Shown piece after piece: positions 8,711-16,942 of a stretch of DNA of 33,171 nucleotides. The position numbers were made by a program, and so were the translations under genes. The notes below the pieces were generated by a model that saw only the letters and a program-made list of their open reading frames with translations, was not told where the DNA came from and did not search any database. The stretch's first letter is position 1, and every line of letters starts with the position of its first letter. The stretch comes from Flavobacterium sp. BFFFF2 (GTDB lineage: Bacteria > Bacteroidota > Bacteroidia > Flavobacteriales > Flavobacteriaceae). Where the stretch lies: NCBI GenBank assembly GCA_002256385.1, contig NKJD01000039.1:1-33171 (forward strand), given 5' to 3'.

Positions 8711-10729
8711 ATGAATATGCTGCAACATGAATCAAGTCCGTATTTGATTCAACATGCCAACAACCCTGTTTATTGGAAGCCTTGGAACCAAGTCTTTTTG
8801 GAACAAGCTACTACCGAAAATAAATTACTAATTGTCAGTATAGGCTATTCGGCTTGCCATTGGTGCCATGTCATGGAACACGATTGTTTCGAAGATGACG
8901 AGGTAGCCGAAGTAATGAACGCCCATTACATTTCCATTAAAGTGGACCGCGAAGAGCGCCCCGATGTAGATGCCGTTTACATGAAGGCATTGCAACTCAT
9001 GACGGGTCAGGGAGGTTGGCCATTAAACGTGGTCGCTTTGCCCGATGGCCGACCCATTTGGGGTGGAACGTACGTCCGAAAAGCCGATTGGATTTCGGTT
9101 TTATCTCAATTAAACACCCTTTGGATTCAACAACCTGCCACGCTTTTTGACTATGCCGACCAATTGCAACAAGGATTGGTTCAATTGTCATTAGCTCCGC
9201 AAAAAACAGATGAAACCGATACAGCAATCGCTCAAAAATTAGATTTGTGGATTGCACAATGGAAGCGCAGTTTTGATCCTGAAAATGGGGGAATGAATCA
9301 AGCGCCTAAATTTATGATGCCCGCCAATTATCGTTTTTTACAACGGTATGCGCATGACAATCAGGATGGTGAATTAATGAATCATGTCGATTTAACCCTT
9401 GACCGAATGGCCATGGGCGGATTGTTTGATGTGCTAGGAGGTGGATTTTCAAGATATTCAGTTGACCCGCGCTGGCACATTCCTCACTTTGAAAAAATGG
9501 CCTATGACAATGGCCAATTGCTCAGTTTGTATGCAGCTGCTTTTAAAAGGACCCAAAAGCCTTTGTATCGTGAAATAATCGACAAAACGGCCCAATTTAT
9601 GTTGGCCGAATGGCAACATCCCGAAGGTGGTTTTTACTCGGCTTTAGATGCTGACAGCTTAAACAATGAAGGGCAGTCCGAAGAAGGTGCTTATTATGTT
9701 TGGACGCCTGAGGAGTTGAAAATATTGTTAAAAGATCAATATCCGTTATTTGCCGAATATTATTCCATCAATGCCACTGGGCATTGGGAACATGGGCGTT
9801 ATGTGTTGTTTCAATTGGAACACGCAGCCGATTTTGCCCTCAAACACCACATTGCACTAGCTGATTTCAAATTAATGCAATCAAATTGGGAACATACGTT
9901 GCTTCAAGCGCGTGCGCAACGCCCCCAACCCGGTTTAGACGACAAAATATTGTGCAGTTGGAATGCCATCGTATTAATTGGTTTGGCAGATGCTTATATG
10001 GCAACGGGCAACCAAGACTATTTCTCGGCCGCACAAAAAAACGCGCATTTTATCCGCCGCCATCTAACCGACGCCGAAGGCCGCTTGCACCGCTCTTGGA
10101 AAAACGGTCAAGCTTCATTAGATGCCTACCTTGAAGATTATGCTTGGGTATGTAAAGCTTGGCTAAAAATGTATGAGCTTACCCTTGATGAACAATGGGT
10201 GTATGAGGCCAAACAATGGGCCGATTTGGTGCTGGATGATTTTTACGATGCCGCCTCTGGCTTTTTTGCTTTTACTTCCAGATCGTCCGACCCATTGATT
10301 GCCCCCCATTTTGAATGGGAAGACAACGTGATTCCCTCTTCCAATGCCGTCATGGCAGAAGTGCTGCTTCATGTAGGTCGATTGCTCGAAAACACGCATT
10401 ATTCAAAAATAGCCAACAACATGCTGCAACATGTGTTAAGCCAAATTGATTATCCATCAGCCTATTCTTATTGGTTGTATTTGGCGCATCATACCGCGCA
10501 AACACCTAGCGAATTGGTAGTGTGTGGCCCTGATGCCCTTGCTAAAATGGAACCCATTTGGCAAGGCTATTATCCACAGTTGCTTTTGGCTGGCGCAACG
10601 GCACCTTCAAAAATGCCGCTTTTACAACACCGTTTCGACGAACACCAAACGCGCTATTTTTTGTGTTACGACCACCACTGTGATGCACCCACGCAAAATT
10701 GGGATGAAGTGCTTCAAAAGTTGAAATAA
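8711..10729 (+). CDS. DUF255 / YyaL-like thioredoxin domain-containing protein
   Basis: The 672-residue protein belongs to the Spermatogenesis-associated protein 20 / YyaL family. Residues about 1-160 are the DUF255 thioredoxin-like domain: it begins with the hallmark ESSPYLIQHANNPV, carries a CxxC at C49-C52 (ACHWCHVMEHDCFED), then VDREERPDVD and GGWPLNV. The remainder is a long alpha/alpha barrel resembling six-hairpin glycosidases (GGGFSRYSVDPRWHIPHFEKMAYDNGQL and LDDKILCSWNAI are typical family stretches). The cellular role of the family is not well established; a redox or N-acylglucosamine-epimerase-like activity has been suggested by fold only. Length is normal and the gene looks intact. 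Either M1 or M3 could be the start. It converges on the SCO gene. Confidence 0.93.
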   Translation: MNMLQHESSPYLIQHANNPVYWKPWNQVFLEQATTENKLLIVSIGYSACHWCHVMEHDCFEDDEVAEVMNAHYISIKVDREERPDVDAVYMKALQLMTGQGGWPLNVVALPDGRPIWGGTYVRKADWISVLSQLNTLWIQQPATLFDYADQLQQGLVQLSLAPQKTDETDTAIAQKLDLWIAQWKRSFDPENGGMNQAPKFMMPANYRFLQRYAHDNQDGELMNHVDLTLDRMAMGGLFDVLGGGFSRYSVDPRWHIPHFEKMAYDNGQLLSLYAAAFKRTQKPLYREIIDKTAQFMLAEWQHPEGGFYSALDADSLNNEGQSEEGAYYVWTPEELKILLKDQYPLFAEYYSINATGHWEHGRYVLFQLEHAADFALKHHIALADFKLMQSNWEHTLLQARAQRPQPGLDDKILCSWNAIVLIGLADAYMATGNQDYFSAAQKNAHFIRRHLTDAEGRLHRSWKNGQASLDAYLEDYAWVCKAWLKMYELTLDEQWVYEAKQWADLVLDDFYDAASGFFAFTSRSSDPLIAPHFEWEDNVIPSSNAVMAEVLLHVGRLLENTHYSKIANNMLQHVLSQIDYPSAYSYWLYLAHHTAQTPSELVVCGPDALAKMEPIWQGYYPQLLLAGATAPSKMPLLQHRFDEHQTRYFLCYDHHCDAPTQNWDEVLQKLK

Positions 10730-10767
10730 CATGAATGTAAACAAACGCGCTTTTCAGGATAAACTCA

Positions 10768-10786
10768 CTTAAAAATTAATTTTAAG
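10768..10786. terminator. Possible weak bidirectional terminator between convergent genes
   Basis: CTTAAAA and TTTTAAG form a 7-bp stem around a 5-nt loop in the 112-bp gap between the convergent DUF255 and SCO genes. It is A/T only, so it is energetically weak; the U-rich arms on both strands fit a bidirectional stop. Confidence 0.3.
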
Positions 10787-10841
10787 ATTGAACCGTTCCA
10801 AAGGCATTTCATGTGAAATAGGAAGAAATGCTGTTTATTTG

Positions 10842-11504
10842 TTAATGCTGGTCTGAAAGCCACTGAATGTCTTCTTTTAACTGTGTGATATCGGCCTGTT
10901 TGGTGCCGTCATAAAAACCCCGAATGCGTCGGTTTTTGTCAACCAAAATAAAATTTTCGGTGTGAACCATGTTGTACCATTCGGTTGGATTCCCTGTTTT
11001 TACAGCCAAATATGATTTACGTGCCAAATAGAAAATAGTTTTTGGGTCGCCAGTCACCAAATCCCATTTGTTGTCGCGAACACCCAATTTTTTGGCATAC
11101 GTTTTTAAAACGGAAACGCTGTCGGCTTCGGGTGTTACGCTGTGTGACAAAAAGAGCACGTTTGGATTGCCTTTAAAAGCTTCTTGCAATTGGCACATAT
11201 TGCTTGACATTTTTGGGCAAATGGTTTGGCAACGGGTAAAAAAGAAATCGGCCACATAAATTTTATGGGCAAATTTTTCTTGGGTAATGGTTTCGCCATT
11301 TTGGTTGACAAATGAAAAATCGGCTATGCGGTGGTGTTTGGCCACGTGTTGCACGGTGCTGTCAACCAAAGCTGGGTTGACCATGGAAGGCGCATAAATG
11401 GGCAATGTTTTTTGGGGCAATAAGGCTTTGTAAAAAAGCAACAAAGTGATGGATGAAAAAAGTAAAAACCCAATTAAAAACCAACGAGAACGAGGTAGAT
11501 TCAT
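10842..11504 (-). CDS. SCO1/SenC family copper chaperone (membrane-anchored)
   Basis: The protein has 220 residues from the chosen start. Residues about 8-26 form a single N-terminal membrane anchor preceded by Arg residues, leaving a thioredoxin-fold domain outside the inner membrane. Copper ligands typical of SCO proteins are visible: C92 and C96 in the CxxxC motif RCQTICPKMS and H181 in VHTENFILVD. SCO proteins insert copper into the CuA centre of cytochrome c oxidase or handle thiol redox; no oxidase genes are adjacent, so the exact client is unknown. An in-frame ATG at 11555 would add 17 residues, but a TACCTTTG promoter box lies between the two ATGs, so the start at 11504 is preferred. 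Confidence 0.9.
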   Translation of the reverse strand: MNLPRSRWFLIGFLLFSSITLLLFYKALLPQKTLPIYAPSMVNPALVDSTVQHVAKHHRIADFSFVNQNGETITQEKFAHKIYVADFFFTRCQTICPKMSSNMCQLQEAFKGNPNVLFLSHSVTPEADSVSVLKTYAKKLGVRDNKWDLVTGDPKTIFYLARKSYLAVKTGNPTEWYNMVHTENFILVDKNRRIRGFYDGTKQADITQLKEDIQWLSDQH

Positions 11505-11521
11505 AACAAAATATTGAAGGG

Positions 11522-11529
11522 CAAAGGTA
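11522..11529 (-). promoter_or_regulatory. Putative Bacteroidota -7 box for the SCO gene
   Basis: On the minus strand TACCTTTG matches TAnnTTTG, 17 bp upstream of the ATG at 11504. It lies downstream of the alternative ATG at 11555 and so helps fix the start. Confidence 0.5.
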
Positions 11530-11636
11530 CAAACTGAAAATGTAGAAAGTTTCATTAGAACCCAAATTTGCCTACTAAACTTGACTAGTATTTCTTCCTC
11601 TCAATTTGGTGCTAAATCAAATGTAAAACAAAACGA

Positions 11637-11667
11637 TTTTGGATTCAGCAATTTTTTTACCTTCGCA
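11637..11667 (+). promoter_or_regulatory. Putative promoter for the M13 peptidase
   Basis: TTTTGG at 11637-11642 resembles the -33 element, and TACCTTCGC at 11659-11667 matches the -7 box with one change. The spacing of about 17 nt is close to the Bacteroidota norm. The implied transcript starts near 11674, upstream of the ATG at 11732 and downstream of the longer alternative start at 11639. Confidence 0.45.
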
Positions 11668-11731
11668 GGGTTTGATAGCTATTTTATATCAAAATCAACA
11701 ATCAAAGTTAATTTCAGACAAACAAGCACAA

Positions 11732-13828
11732 ATGATGACACAAAAAACAGTACTGATTGCCTTGTGCAGCCTTTTTGTTGGCACAGCAACTTATGCACAA
11801 AAAAAGAAAAGCAGCAGCCAACCCAAAGGAAAGCCTACCGCAACATCAACTACTTCACGCAAAGGAATTGACCTGAGTCTATTTGATCGGTCGGTGCGTC
11901 CAAATGACGATTTCTACCAATTTGTAAATGGAACATGGCTCAAAAACACGAAGATTCCCGATGATAAAACCCGTTGGGGTAGTTTTGACGAATTGCGCCA
12001 AAATACGGACAAAGACATGTTGGCCATTTTACGGGAAGCCATTGGAAACAAAAAGAAATACGCAGGTACCGATCAAGAAAAGGCGATCAACCTGTATGAA
12101 ACCTACATGGATACAGTGGCCCGAAATAAAGCGGGGATTGCGCCTTTAACTTTATATTTTAAAGACATTAACAGTATAAGCTCAACCCAAGAATTAGTGA
12201 CATTTCTAATAAAAATGGAACCGCTTGGTGGCATTGGTTTTTTTGGAATGGGCATAGGTGCTGACGAAAAAGACAGCAATAAAAATTCCATTACCATTTA
12301 CCCTGGGCGAGTGGGTATGCCTGATCGGGATTATTACGTGTCTGATGATAAAGACTCCAAGGAAAAAAGAGATTTGTATAGAATGCATGTGGCACGCATG
12401 TTTGGTTTCCTTGACAAAAACCCTGACCGTTGCAAAGATTTGGCCAATCGGGTAGTTGATTTTGAAACCAAGCTTTCAGAGCCGCGCCTTACTAGAGCCG
12501 AACGCCGTGACAGCCGTTTGCAATACAACCCTATGTCTTCTGGTGAATTGATGCAAAAATATGGACATATAGAGTGGAAAACGTATTTCAGAGAACTTCA
12601 CATTGAAAAATATAATGAAGTGATCGTTTCTCAGCCACGTTATATGGAGCGCATGGATCAGTTGTTGGCCGAAGGCAATATAGAAGATTGGAAAGCCTAT
12701 TTAACATGGAGTTTGTTGAACCGCTTTGCAAGCACACTTTCAACAGACGTTGAAAAAGCAAATTTTGAATTTTACGGCAAAAAATTAACTGGCGCACTCA
12801 AACAACGTCCTCGTGACGAGCGTGCATTACAAGTAGTCAACGGCATGTTGGGAGAGTCATTAGGTCAGTTATATGTTGAAAAGAAATTTCCAAAAGAAGC
12901 AAAAGACAAAGCGTTAACAATGATCGATTACCTGATCAGAGCCTATAACACCCGCATCAATCGCTTGGCTTGGATGACTGTAGAAACACGTAAAAAAGCC
13001 ATTGAAAAATTAGAAAAAATCACCATTAAAGTTGGCTATCCAGATACGTGGAAAAAATATGACGAATACAAAGTGATTGGCGCGTCAATCGGCGGTTCCT
13101 ATTTTACCAATTACCTCAATATTTCGCGGGCTTCGTTCCTTGAAGACGTGCAAAAATTGGACAAACCCGTTGACAAAAAAGAATGGGGCATGTCGCCACA
13201 AACGGTGAATGCTTATTACAATCCTTCATACAATGAAATTGTATTCCCAGCAGCTATTTTACAACCTCCTTTTTACGATTACAAAGTAGATGAAGCGGTA
13301 AATTTTGGTGGAATTGGCGCTGTTATTGGCCATGAAATTTCACACGGTTTTGATGATTCTGGGGCGCAATACGATGCGAATGGAAATCTTGAAGATTGGT
13401 GGAGTGCTACTGATTTATCTTCTTTCAAAGAATTAGGAAACAAATTGGCCGATCAGTACAGTGCTTTGGAACCACTACCTGGCATCCATGTTGATGGGAA
13501 GTTCACTTTGGGTGAAAACATTGGCGATTTAGGTGGCATCAATGCCGCTTATGATGCGCTTCAATTGTATTTAAAAGAGCATGATGGGCCTCAAAAAATA
13601 GATGGCTTTACACCTCAGCAACGGTTATTTTTATCGTGGGCTACCATTTGGCGCGGTAAAATTCGCGACGAAGCGTTGAAAAGCCAAGTGAAAACAGATC
13701 CGCATTCACCAGCACAATACCGTGGCTATGTGCCTTTGCGCAACCTTGAAAGTTTCCACAGAACTTTTGATATAAAAGAGGGTGATAAAATGTATTTGAA
13801 CCCGACTGCAAGGGTTATTATTTGGTAA
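11732..13828 (+). CDS. M13 family (neprilysin-like) zinc metallopeptidase, exported
   Basis: The protein has 698 residues from the chosen ATG, near the usual size of bacterial M13/PepO enzymes, which cleave oligopeptides outside the cytoplasm. Residues 1-22 form a signal peptide (MMTQKTVLIALCSLF, cleaved near YAQ|KKK), followed by a Lys/Ser-rich linker and then the family start FDRSVRPNDDFYQFVNGTW. Zinc ligands H534 and H538 with catalytic E535 lie in GHEISHGFDD, and the third ligand E595 lies in GENIGDLGG with D599. NAYYNP and the C-terminal NPTARVIIW are also typical. An in-frame ATG at 11639 would prepend 31 residues and hide the signal peptide; the promoter at 11637-11667 also argues against it. 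A strong hairpin terminator follows. Confidence 0.95.
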   Translation: MMTQKTVLIALCSLFVGTATYAQKKKSSSQPKGKPTATSTTSRKGIDLSLFDRSVRPNDDFYQFVNGTWLKNTKIPDDKTRWGSFDELRQNTDKDMLAILREAIGNKKKYAGTDQEKAINLYETYMDTVARNKAGIAPLTLYFKDINSISSTQELVTFLIKMEPLGGIGFFGMGIGADEKDSNKNSITIYPGRVGMPDRDYYVSDDKDSKEKRDLYRMHVARMFGFLDKNPDRCKDLANRVVDFETKLSEPRLTRAERRDSRLQYNPMSSGELMQKYGHIEWKTYFRELHIEKYNEVIVSQPRYMERMDQLLAEGNIEDWKAYLTWSLLNRFASTLSTDVEKANFEFYGKKLTGALKQRPRDERALQVVNGMLGESLGQLYVEKKFPKEAKDKALTMIDYLIRAYNTRINRLAWMTVETRKKAIEKLEKITIKVGYPDTWKKYDEYKVIGASIGGSYFTNYLNISRASFLEDVQKLDKPVDKKEWGMSPQTVNAYYNPSYNEIVFPAAILQPPFYDYKVDEAVNFGGIGAVIGHEISHGFDDSGAQYDANGNLEDWWSATDLSSFKELGNKLADQYSALEPLPGIHVDGKFTLGENIGDLGGINAAYDALQLYLKEHDGPQKIDGFTPQQRLFLSWATIWRGKIRDEALKSQVKTDPHSPAQYRGYVPLRNLESFHRTFDIKEGDKMYLNPTARVIIW

Positions 13829-13864
13829 AACAAAACGGTAGCGTTTCGCGCACTGTGTAAGTTG

Positions 13865-13901
13865 AAAAGTTCTTTCCGAAAGATTTTCGGAAAGAACTTT
13901 T
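13865..13901 (+). terminator. Intrinsic terminator after the M13 peptidase
   Basis: A perfect 17-bp inverted repeat (arms 13865-13881 and 13885-13901, core GTTCTTTCCGAAA) surrounds a 3-nt loop and is followed by T-rich sequence. It lies 37 bp past the stop codon. An A-run before the stem means it could also work on the other strand. Confidence 0.85.
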
Positions 13902-14305
13902 TCTTTTAAAGTGTTTTAGCGTGGTGATTTACACTGTTTAATGGGTAAGGACTCCTATAAAAAAAATTAGTAAAAAGCTATAGATTTCCAAAAAAGAGCA
14001 CTTGTCTTTTTAGATATTCACTGCCTTTTTACCAGAAGCAGTACTGCTTTAATATTGACATTAACTTGTATTGAACAAACAACATCAAACCTCGCATTGT
14101 TCTTAAATTATAGATTCAAATAGAATGCTCCTATCCCAAAATATTAAATAGGTGGTAGTTTGGTTTAATATGGCAGAAAGTTATTTTAAAGAAGTACGCG
14201 CCTTGCTTTTACATTTTTGCCACAGAAAAAGATAAACCCGCAGACATTGAACAGCCGGTAGTCAATTTAAATTCGGCTTTATATAAATAAACAGTTCAGG
14301 GGAAA
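13902..14305. other. Gene-poor stretch with a 14-bp palindrome and possible coding relic
   Basis: About 400 bp of very A/T-rich sequence lies between the M13 terminator and the end of the minus-strand lipoprotein gene. It holds a perfect palindrome, AAGCAGTACTGCTT, at 14036-14049. At 14170-14290 two short reading frames follow one another: one starts at an ATG (MAESYFKEVRALLLHF...) and the +1 frame continues to a stop at 14288-14290 (...KPADIEQPVVNLNSALYK). This looks like a decayed, frameshifted gene end, but I cannot identify it. I see no RNA gene here. Confidence 0.4.
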
Positions 14306-15322
14306 TTACATTTTACTCAACGACAAATACTTGACTTGATTTCCTTCTTGTTGTTTGAGACGAACAAATGAGTTGGTCACTTCAATAACCTTCCAATCTG
14401 CTTCTAGTGCATTAATAGGCGCTTGATCGCAGTCTAAATGTAAAAAGGTACTGGTGTTTTCGGTATAAACAAGCCATTCCCCTTCCCTATTGCCACTTCC
14501 ACTAATTGCCATAAAATGGCCCGTATTTTGAAAACTTAAGGTGAAAGGATTGAATAAATTGGTGTGTTCATGGTTGTCAAAATAATAGGAAACCTTCCAA
14601 TTGCCTTGTTGTAAAATGTCACTCAAACTACTTGTGGTTGACCCTGCATTGCATGTTGCTGCTGCATTGTTAATGTTGGTTTCTAATTCAGACAAATTAG
14701 AAATGGCAACAGCTTGGTTACCCGTGCTGACAACCGACAAGGGAAAAACAAAATTCAGAATTTGACTGGCTGAAAGCTGATGGAGTGTTTGGTTCGCTAT
14801 TTGGTCGTTCTGTAAAGTAATGGACTGTGCAATTTGACTCGCAGTATCGTACACATTCACCTTTACAGGGTACACAAAATTGATGCAATCGATGTCATTA
14901 TAAGCGGAATCATTGCCAAATGACGCTTTTAAAGCTTGCCATTGTTGCTCGTTGGCAACAACCCTTTGGCTGTAATCATGTAAAACCAGCGTAATTGGAA
15001 AATTAAAATGAACCACATCGTCATCGTTGTTATATTCATTTTTAAAGGAAACGACTTGGGCATATTGCGCAGGGTTTGAAATGGTCACGTTGTAATGCTG
15101 GTTAATATAAAAAGTAACTGGCAACTTTACAGCGCAGCTATTGGTGCCATCAAGGACATTGTCTTTGCTGGTTTCGTATTGTGTTACCCGAGAAATCAAA
15201 GAAGCTATTGGACTACTTGTGTCAAAACTGTTTGACGTGTCGTAACTAACTTGTTGATCGTCTTTGTCGCAAGAGCACAATGCAAGCAATAAGAATAGTA
15301 AGTAAATGTAAATGCCCTTCAT
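14306..15322 (-). CDS. Predicted lipoprotein with four tandem repeats and a C-terminal beta domain
   Basis: The protein has 338 residues. A lipoprotein signal peptide ends in LCS|C, with C18 as the likely lipidated residue. C18 is followed by DKDD, an acidic stretch like the lipoprotein surface-export signals known from some Bacteroidota, so an outer-surface location is plausible. Residues about 62-224 contain four repeats of about 40 residues, each with an F/V-x-x-P-[VIL] strand (VKLPVTFYI, FNFPITLVL, FVYPVKVNV, FVFPLSVVS), a polar turn and a helix-like segment. Residues about 235-338 form a different beta-rich domain (GNWKVSYYFDN, GSGNREGEW) resembling lipocalin-like stress or envelope domains. 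The precise function is unknown. It is transcribed divergently from the sigma/FecR/receptor operon, which suggests, but does not prove, that it belongs to that regulon. Confidence 0.85.
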   Translation of the reverse strand: MKGIYIYLLFLLLALCSCDKDDQQVSYDTSNSFDTSSPIASLISRVTQYETSKDNVLDGTNSCAVKLPVTFYINQHYNVTISNPAQYAQVVSFKNEYNNDDDVVHFNFPITLVLHDYSQRVVANEQQWQALKASFGNDSAYNDIDCINFVYPVKVNVYDTASQIAQSITLQNDQIANQTLHQLSASQILNFVFPLSVVSTGNQAVAISNLSELETNINNAAATCNAGSTTSSLSDILQQGNWKVSYYFDNHEHTNLFNPFTLSFQNTGHFMAISGSGNREGEWLVYTENTSTFLHLDCDQAPINALEADWKVIEVTNSFVRLKQQEGNQVKYLSLSKM

Positions 15323-15339
15323 GAAATTTTGATTCTATC

Positions 15340-15392
15340 AAGTGATTTAAACTTCTTTTAATTGGCTGCAATCAAAATAGTTTAAACCACTT
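15340..15392 (+). repeat. Short inverted-repeat element, copy B (intergenic)
   Basis: Arms AAGTGATTTAAACT (15340-15353) and AGTTTAAACCACTT (15379-15392) pair over 14 positions with a single G-U. The loop holds AATTGGCTGCAATCAAAA, almost identical to copy A, and contains its own small dyad, ATTG/CAAT. It lies 17 bp upstream of the lipoprotein start and 84 bp upstream of the sigma-factor start, in the divergent promoter region. The arms match the terminal repeats of the larger element at 20041-20200. Confidence 0.8.
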
Positions 15393-15444
15393 CTATGATA
15401 ATAAAACAAATGTCGCTTATTTTTCCCTATGTTAAAAATTAAAA

Positions 15445-15452
15445 TAACTTTG
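15445..15452 (+). promoter_or_regulatory. Putative -7 box for the sigma factor operon
   Basis: TAACTTTG matches TAnnTTTG exactly and lies 24 bp upstream of the ATG at 15476. The implied leader is short. No good -33 element is visible. The primary sigma factor would use this box; an additional ECF-dependent promoter is not recognisable by eye. Confidence 0.5.
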
Positions 15453-15475
15453 AATCCATAAAATAAGTGCCTCCA

Positions 15476-15997
15476 ATGACTACTTCAGAGCCTACTGGTA
15501 TTTGTGAAGAATTGACCTTTAATGCGTTTTTTAAAGCCCATATTAAAACCCTGCGAAACTATTTGTTTTTTAAATTTGGGAATCAAGACAAAGCAGAAGA
15601 TATGGCCCAAGAAGCCTTTATTGCCTTGTGGAATAATTGCCACAAAGTGTCGCCCGAAAAAGCAAAATCCTTTTTATATACAGTAGCAAACAACACGGCC
15701 TTAAACGATGTTACCCACCAAAAAGTGGTCCTAAAGTTTGCCCAAAATCATGCGCAGGCCACCGAAACCATTCAGAGTCCTGAATATTTAATGGAAGAAG
15801 AACAGTTTAAACAAAAATTGGAACGCGCCATTCAACAACTTACCGAAGCTCAGCGAACCGCCTTTTTATTGCACCGCATTGAAGGTAAAAAATATTATGA
15901 AATAGCCGAAATATTGGGCATCAGCGCAAAAGCAGTTGAAAAAAGAATTCATGGCGCCCTGTTGTCGTTGCGGTCAAATATTGAGGGCATTAGGTAG
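15476..15997 (+). CDS. ECF RNA polymerase sigma factor (FecI-like)
   Basis: The protein has 173 residues from the ATG; an in-frame GTG at 15467 would add three. Region 2 is seen at about residues 17-80 (LRNYLFFKFGNQDKAEDMAQEAFIALW, the -10 recognition and core-binding helices), and region 4 at about 110-165 (LTEAQRTAFLLHRIEGKKYYEIAEILGISAKAVEKRIHGAL, a helix-turn-helix for -35 recognition). There is no region 1 or 3, as expected of ECF factors. It is followed after 30 bp by a FecR-type anti-sigma gene and then by a receptor with an STN domain. By analogy with FecI-FecR-FecA it would direct transcription in response to substrate binding at that outer-membrane receptor. Confidence 0.93.
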   Translation: MTTSEPTGICEELTFNAFFKAHIKTLRNYLFFKFGNQDKAEDMAQEAFIALWNNCHKVSPEKAKSFLYTVANNTALNDVTHQKVVLKFAQNHAQATETIQSPEYLMEEEQFKQKLERAIQQLTEAQRTAFLLHRIEGKKYYEIAEILGISAKAVEKRIHGALLSLRSNIEGIR

Positions 15998-16027
15998 GGT
16001 ATTTGTTTTTAAATTTGTTTTAAGATT

Positions 16028-16942
16028 ATGAACGAGCAAGAAGAAAAATACGAATTGGCACAATGGCTGGCTGGTGAACTTTCAGCCGAGGAATTGGCTG
16101 CATTTGAGCGCAAGCCTGAGTATAAAACGTATGCGCAAATTGCAACCTATTCGGCCCAGTTAGAAGCACCCGAAATGGATGCTGATGCCTTGTACGCTTC
16201 TATTAAACAACAAGTTCAAAAAGAACCAAAAATTCGGTTTTTAGAAAAATATAAAGTGCTTTTAGTTGCTGCTTCATTAGTGCTCTTTTTAGGAATTGGT
16301 TTGTTAATTCAAGCCAATCATTTGGAAGAACAAGTGGCCGAAGTGGGTCAATTTAAAAAGTTTGAATTACCCGATCAATCAGAAGTGGTGCTTAATGCGG
16401 GTTCTACTATTATGTATAAAAAATGGGGCTGGAGCAACAACCGACAACTTGAATTGGAAGGCGAGGCTTATTTTAAAGTGCAAAAAGGTCAAAAATTTAC
16501 GGTTAGTACCTCTGCTGGAACCGTCCAAGTTTTGGGTACCCAATTTAATGTAAAAGTGCGCAATGGCCGTTTTGAAACAACTTGTTTTGAAGGCCGGGTG
16601 CGGGTGCAATCAGGAAAAAATGAATGTGTCATCACCAAAGGCCAATCGGTCATCGTTGCTAGAAACCAATTCATGCCACTTACACATGCCATGAATGACC
16701 CGCAGTGGGTTCATCATGAAGTGGGCTTTCATCAGGAACATCTTAATAACGTGCTGCAAGAATTGGCCCGTCAATATCCTATTCAATTTAAATGCAAAAC
16801 GGCTTTGTCAGACAAGCTATTTTCGGGAACTTTGCCCACAAATGATTTGCCAACAGCCATGCGTATTTTGGCTTCAACTTATCATTTTACCTACCAAATG
16901 AACCCAGATAAAAGTTTGATTGTAATAAGCCTTGAAAAATAA
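16028..16942 (+). CDS. FecR family anti-sigma factor
   Basis: This 304-residue single-pass inner-membrane protein has a cytosolic N-terminal part of about 75 residues, which would bind the upstream sigma factor. One transmembrane helix follows at about residues 75-95 (VLLVAASLVLFLGIGLLI). The FecR domain occupies about residues 105-205 (FELPDQSEVVLNAGSTI, LEGEAYFKV, GTQFNVKV, FEGRVRV). A C-terminal DUF4974/STN-like domain at about 232-303 (VLQELARQYPIQFKC, FSGTLPTNDLPTAMRIL) is expected to contact the receptor's signalling domain in the periplasm. The stop overlaps the next start by 11 bp, indicating translational coupling. No conserved residues appear to be missing. Confidence 0.94.
   Translation: MNEQEEKYELAQWLAGELSAEELAAFERKPEYKTYAQIATYSAQLEAPEMDADALYASIKQQVQKEPKIRFLEKYKVLLVAASLVLFLGIGLLIQANHLEEQVAEVGQFKKFELPDQSEVVLNAGSTIMYKKWGWSNNRQLELEGEAYFKVQKGQKFTVSTSAGTVQVLGTQFNVKVRNGRFETTCFEGRVRVQSGKNECVITKGQSVIVARNQFMPLTHAMNDPQWVHHEVGFHQEHLNNVLQELARQYPIQFKCKTALSDKLFSGTLPTNDLPTAMRILASTYHFTYQMNPDKSLIVISLEK

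Noticed and set aside
8711..10729. Glycoside hydrolase or cellobiose epimerase call for the 672-residue protein
   Set aside because: The barrel fold is similar, but the N-terminal DUF255 signature (SPYLIQHANNPV, CHWC) defines the YyaL family.
11639..11731. Longer N-terminus for the M13 peptidase
   Set aside because: It would bury the signal peptide and lies on the promoter element at 11637-11667.
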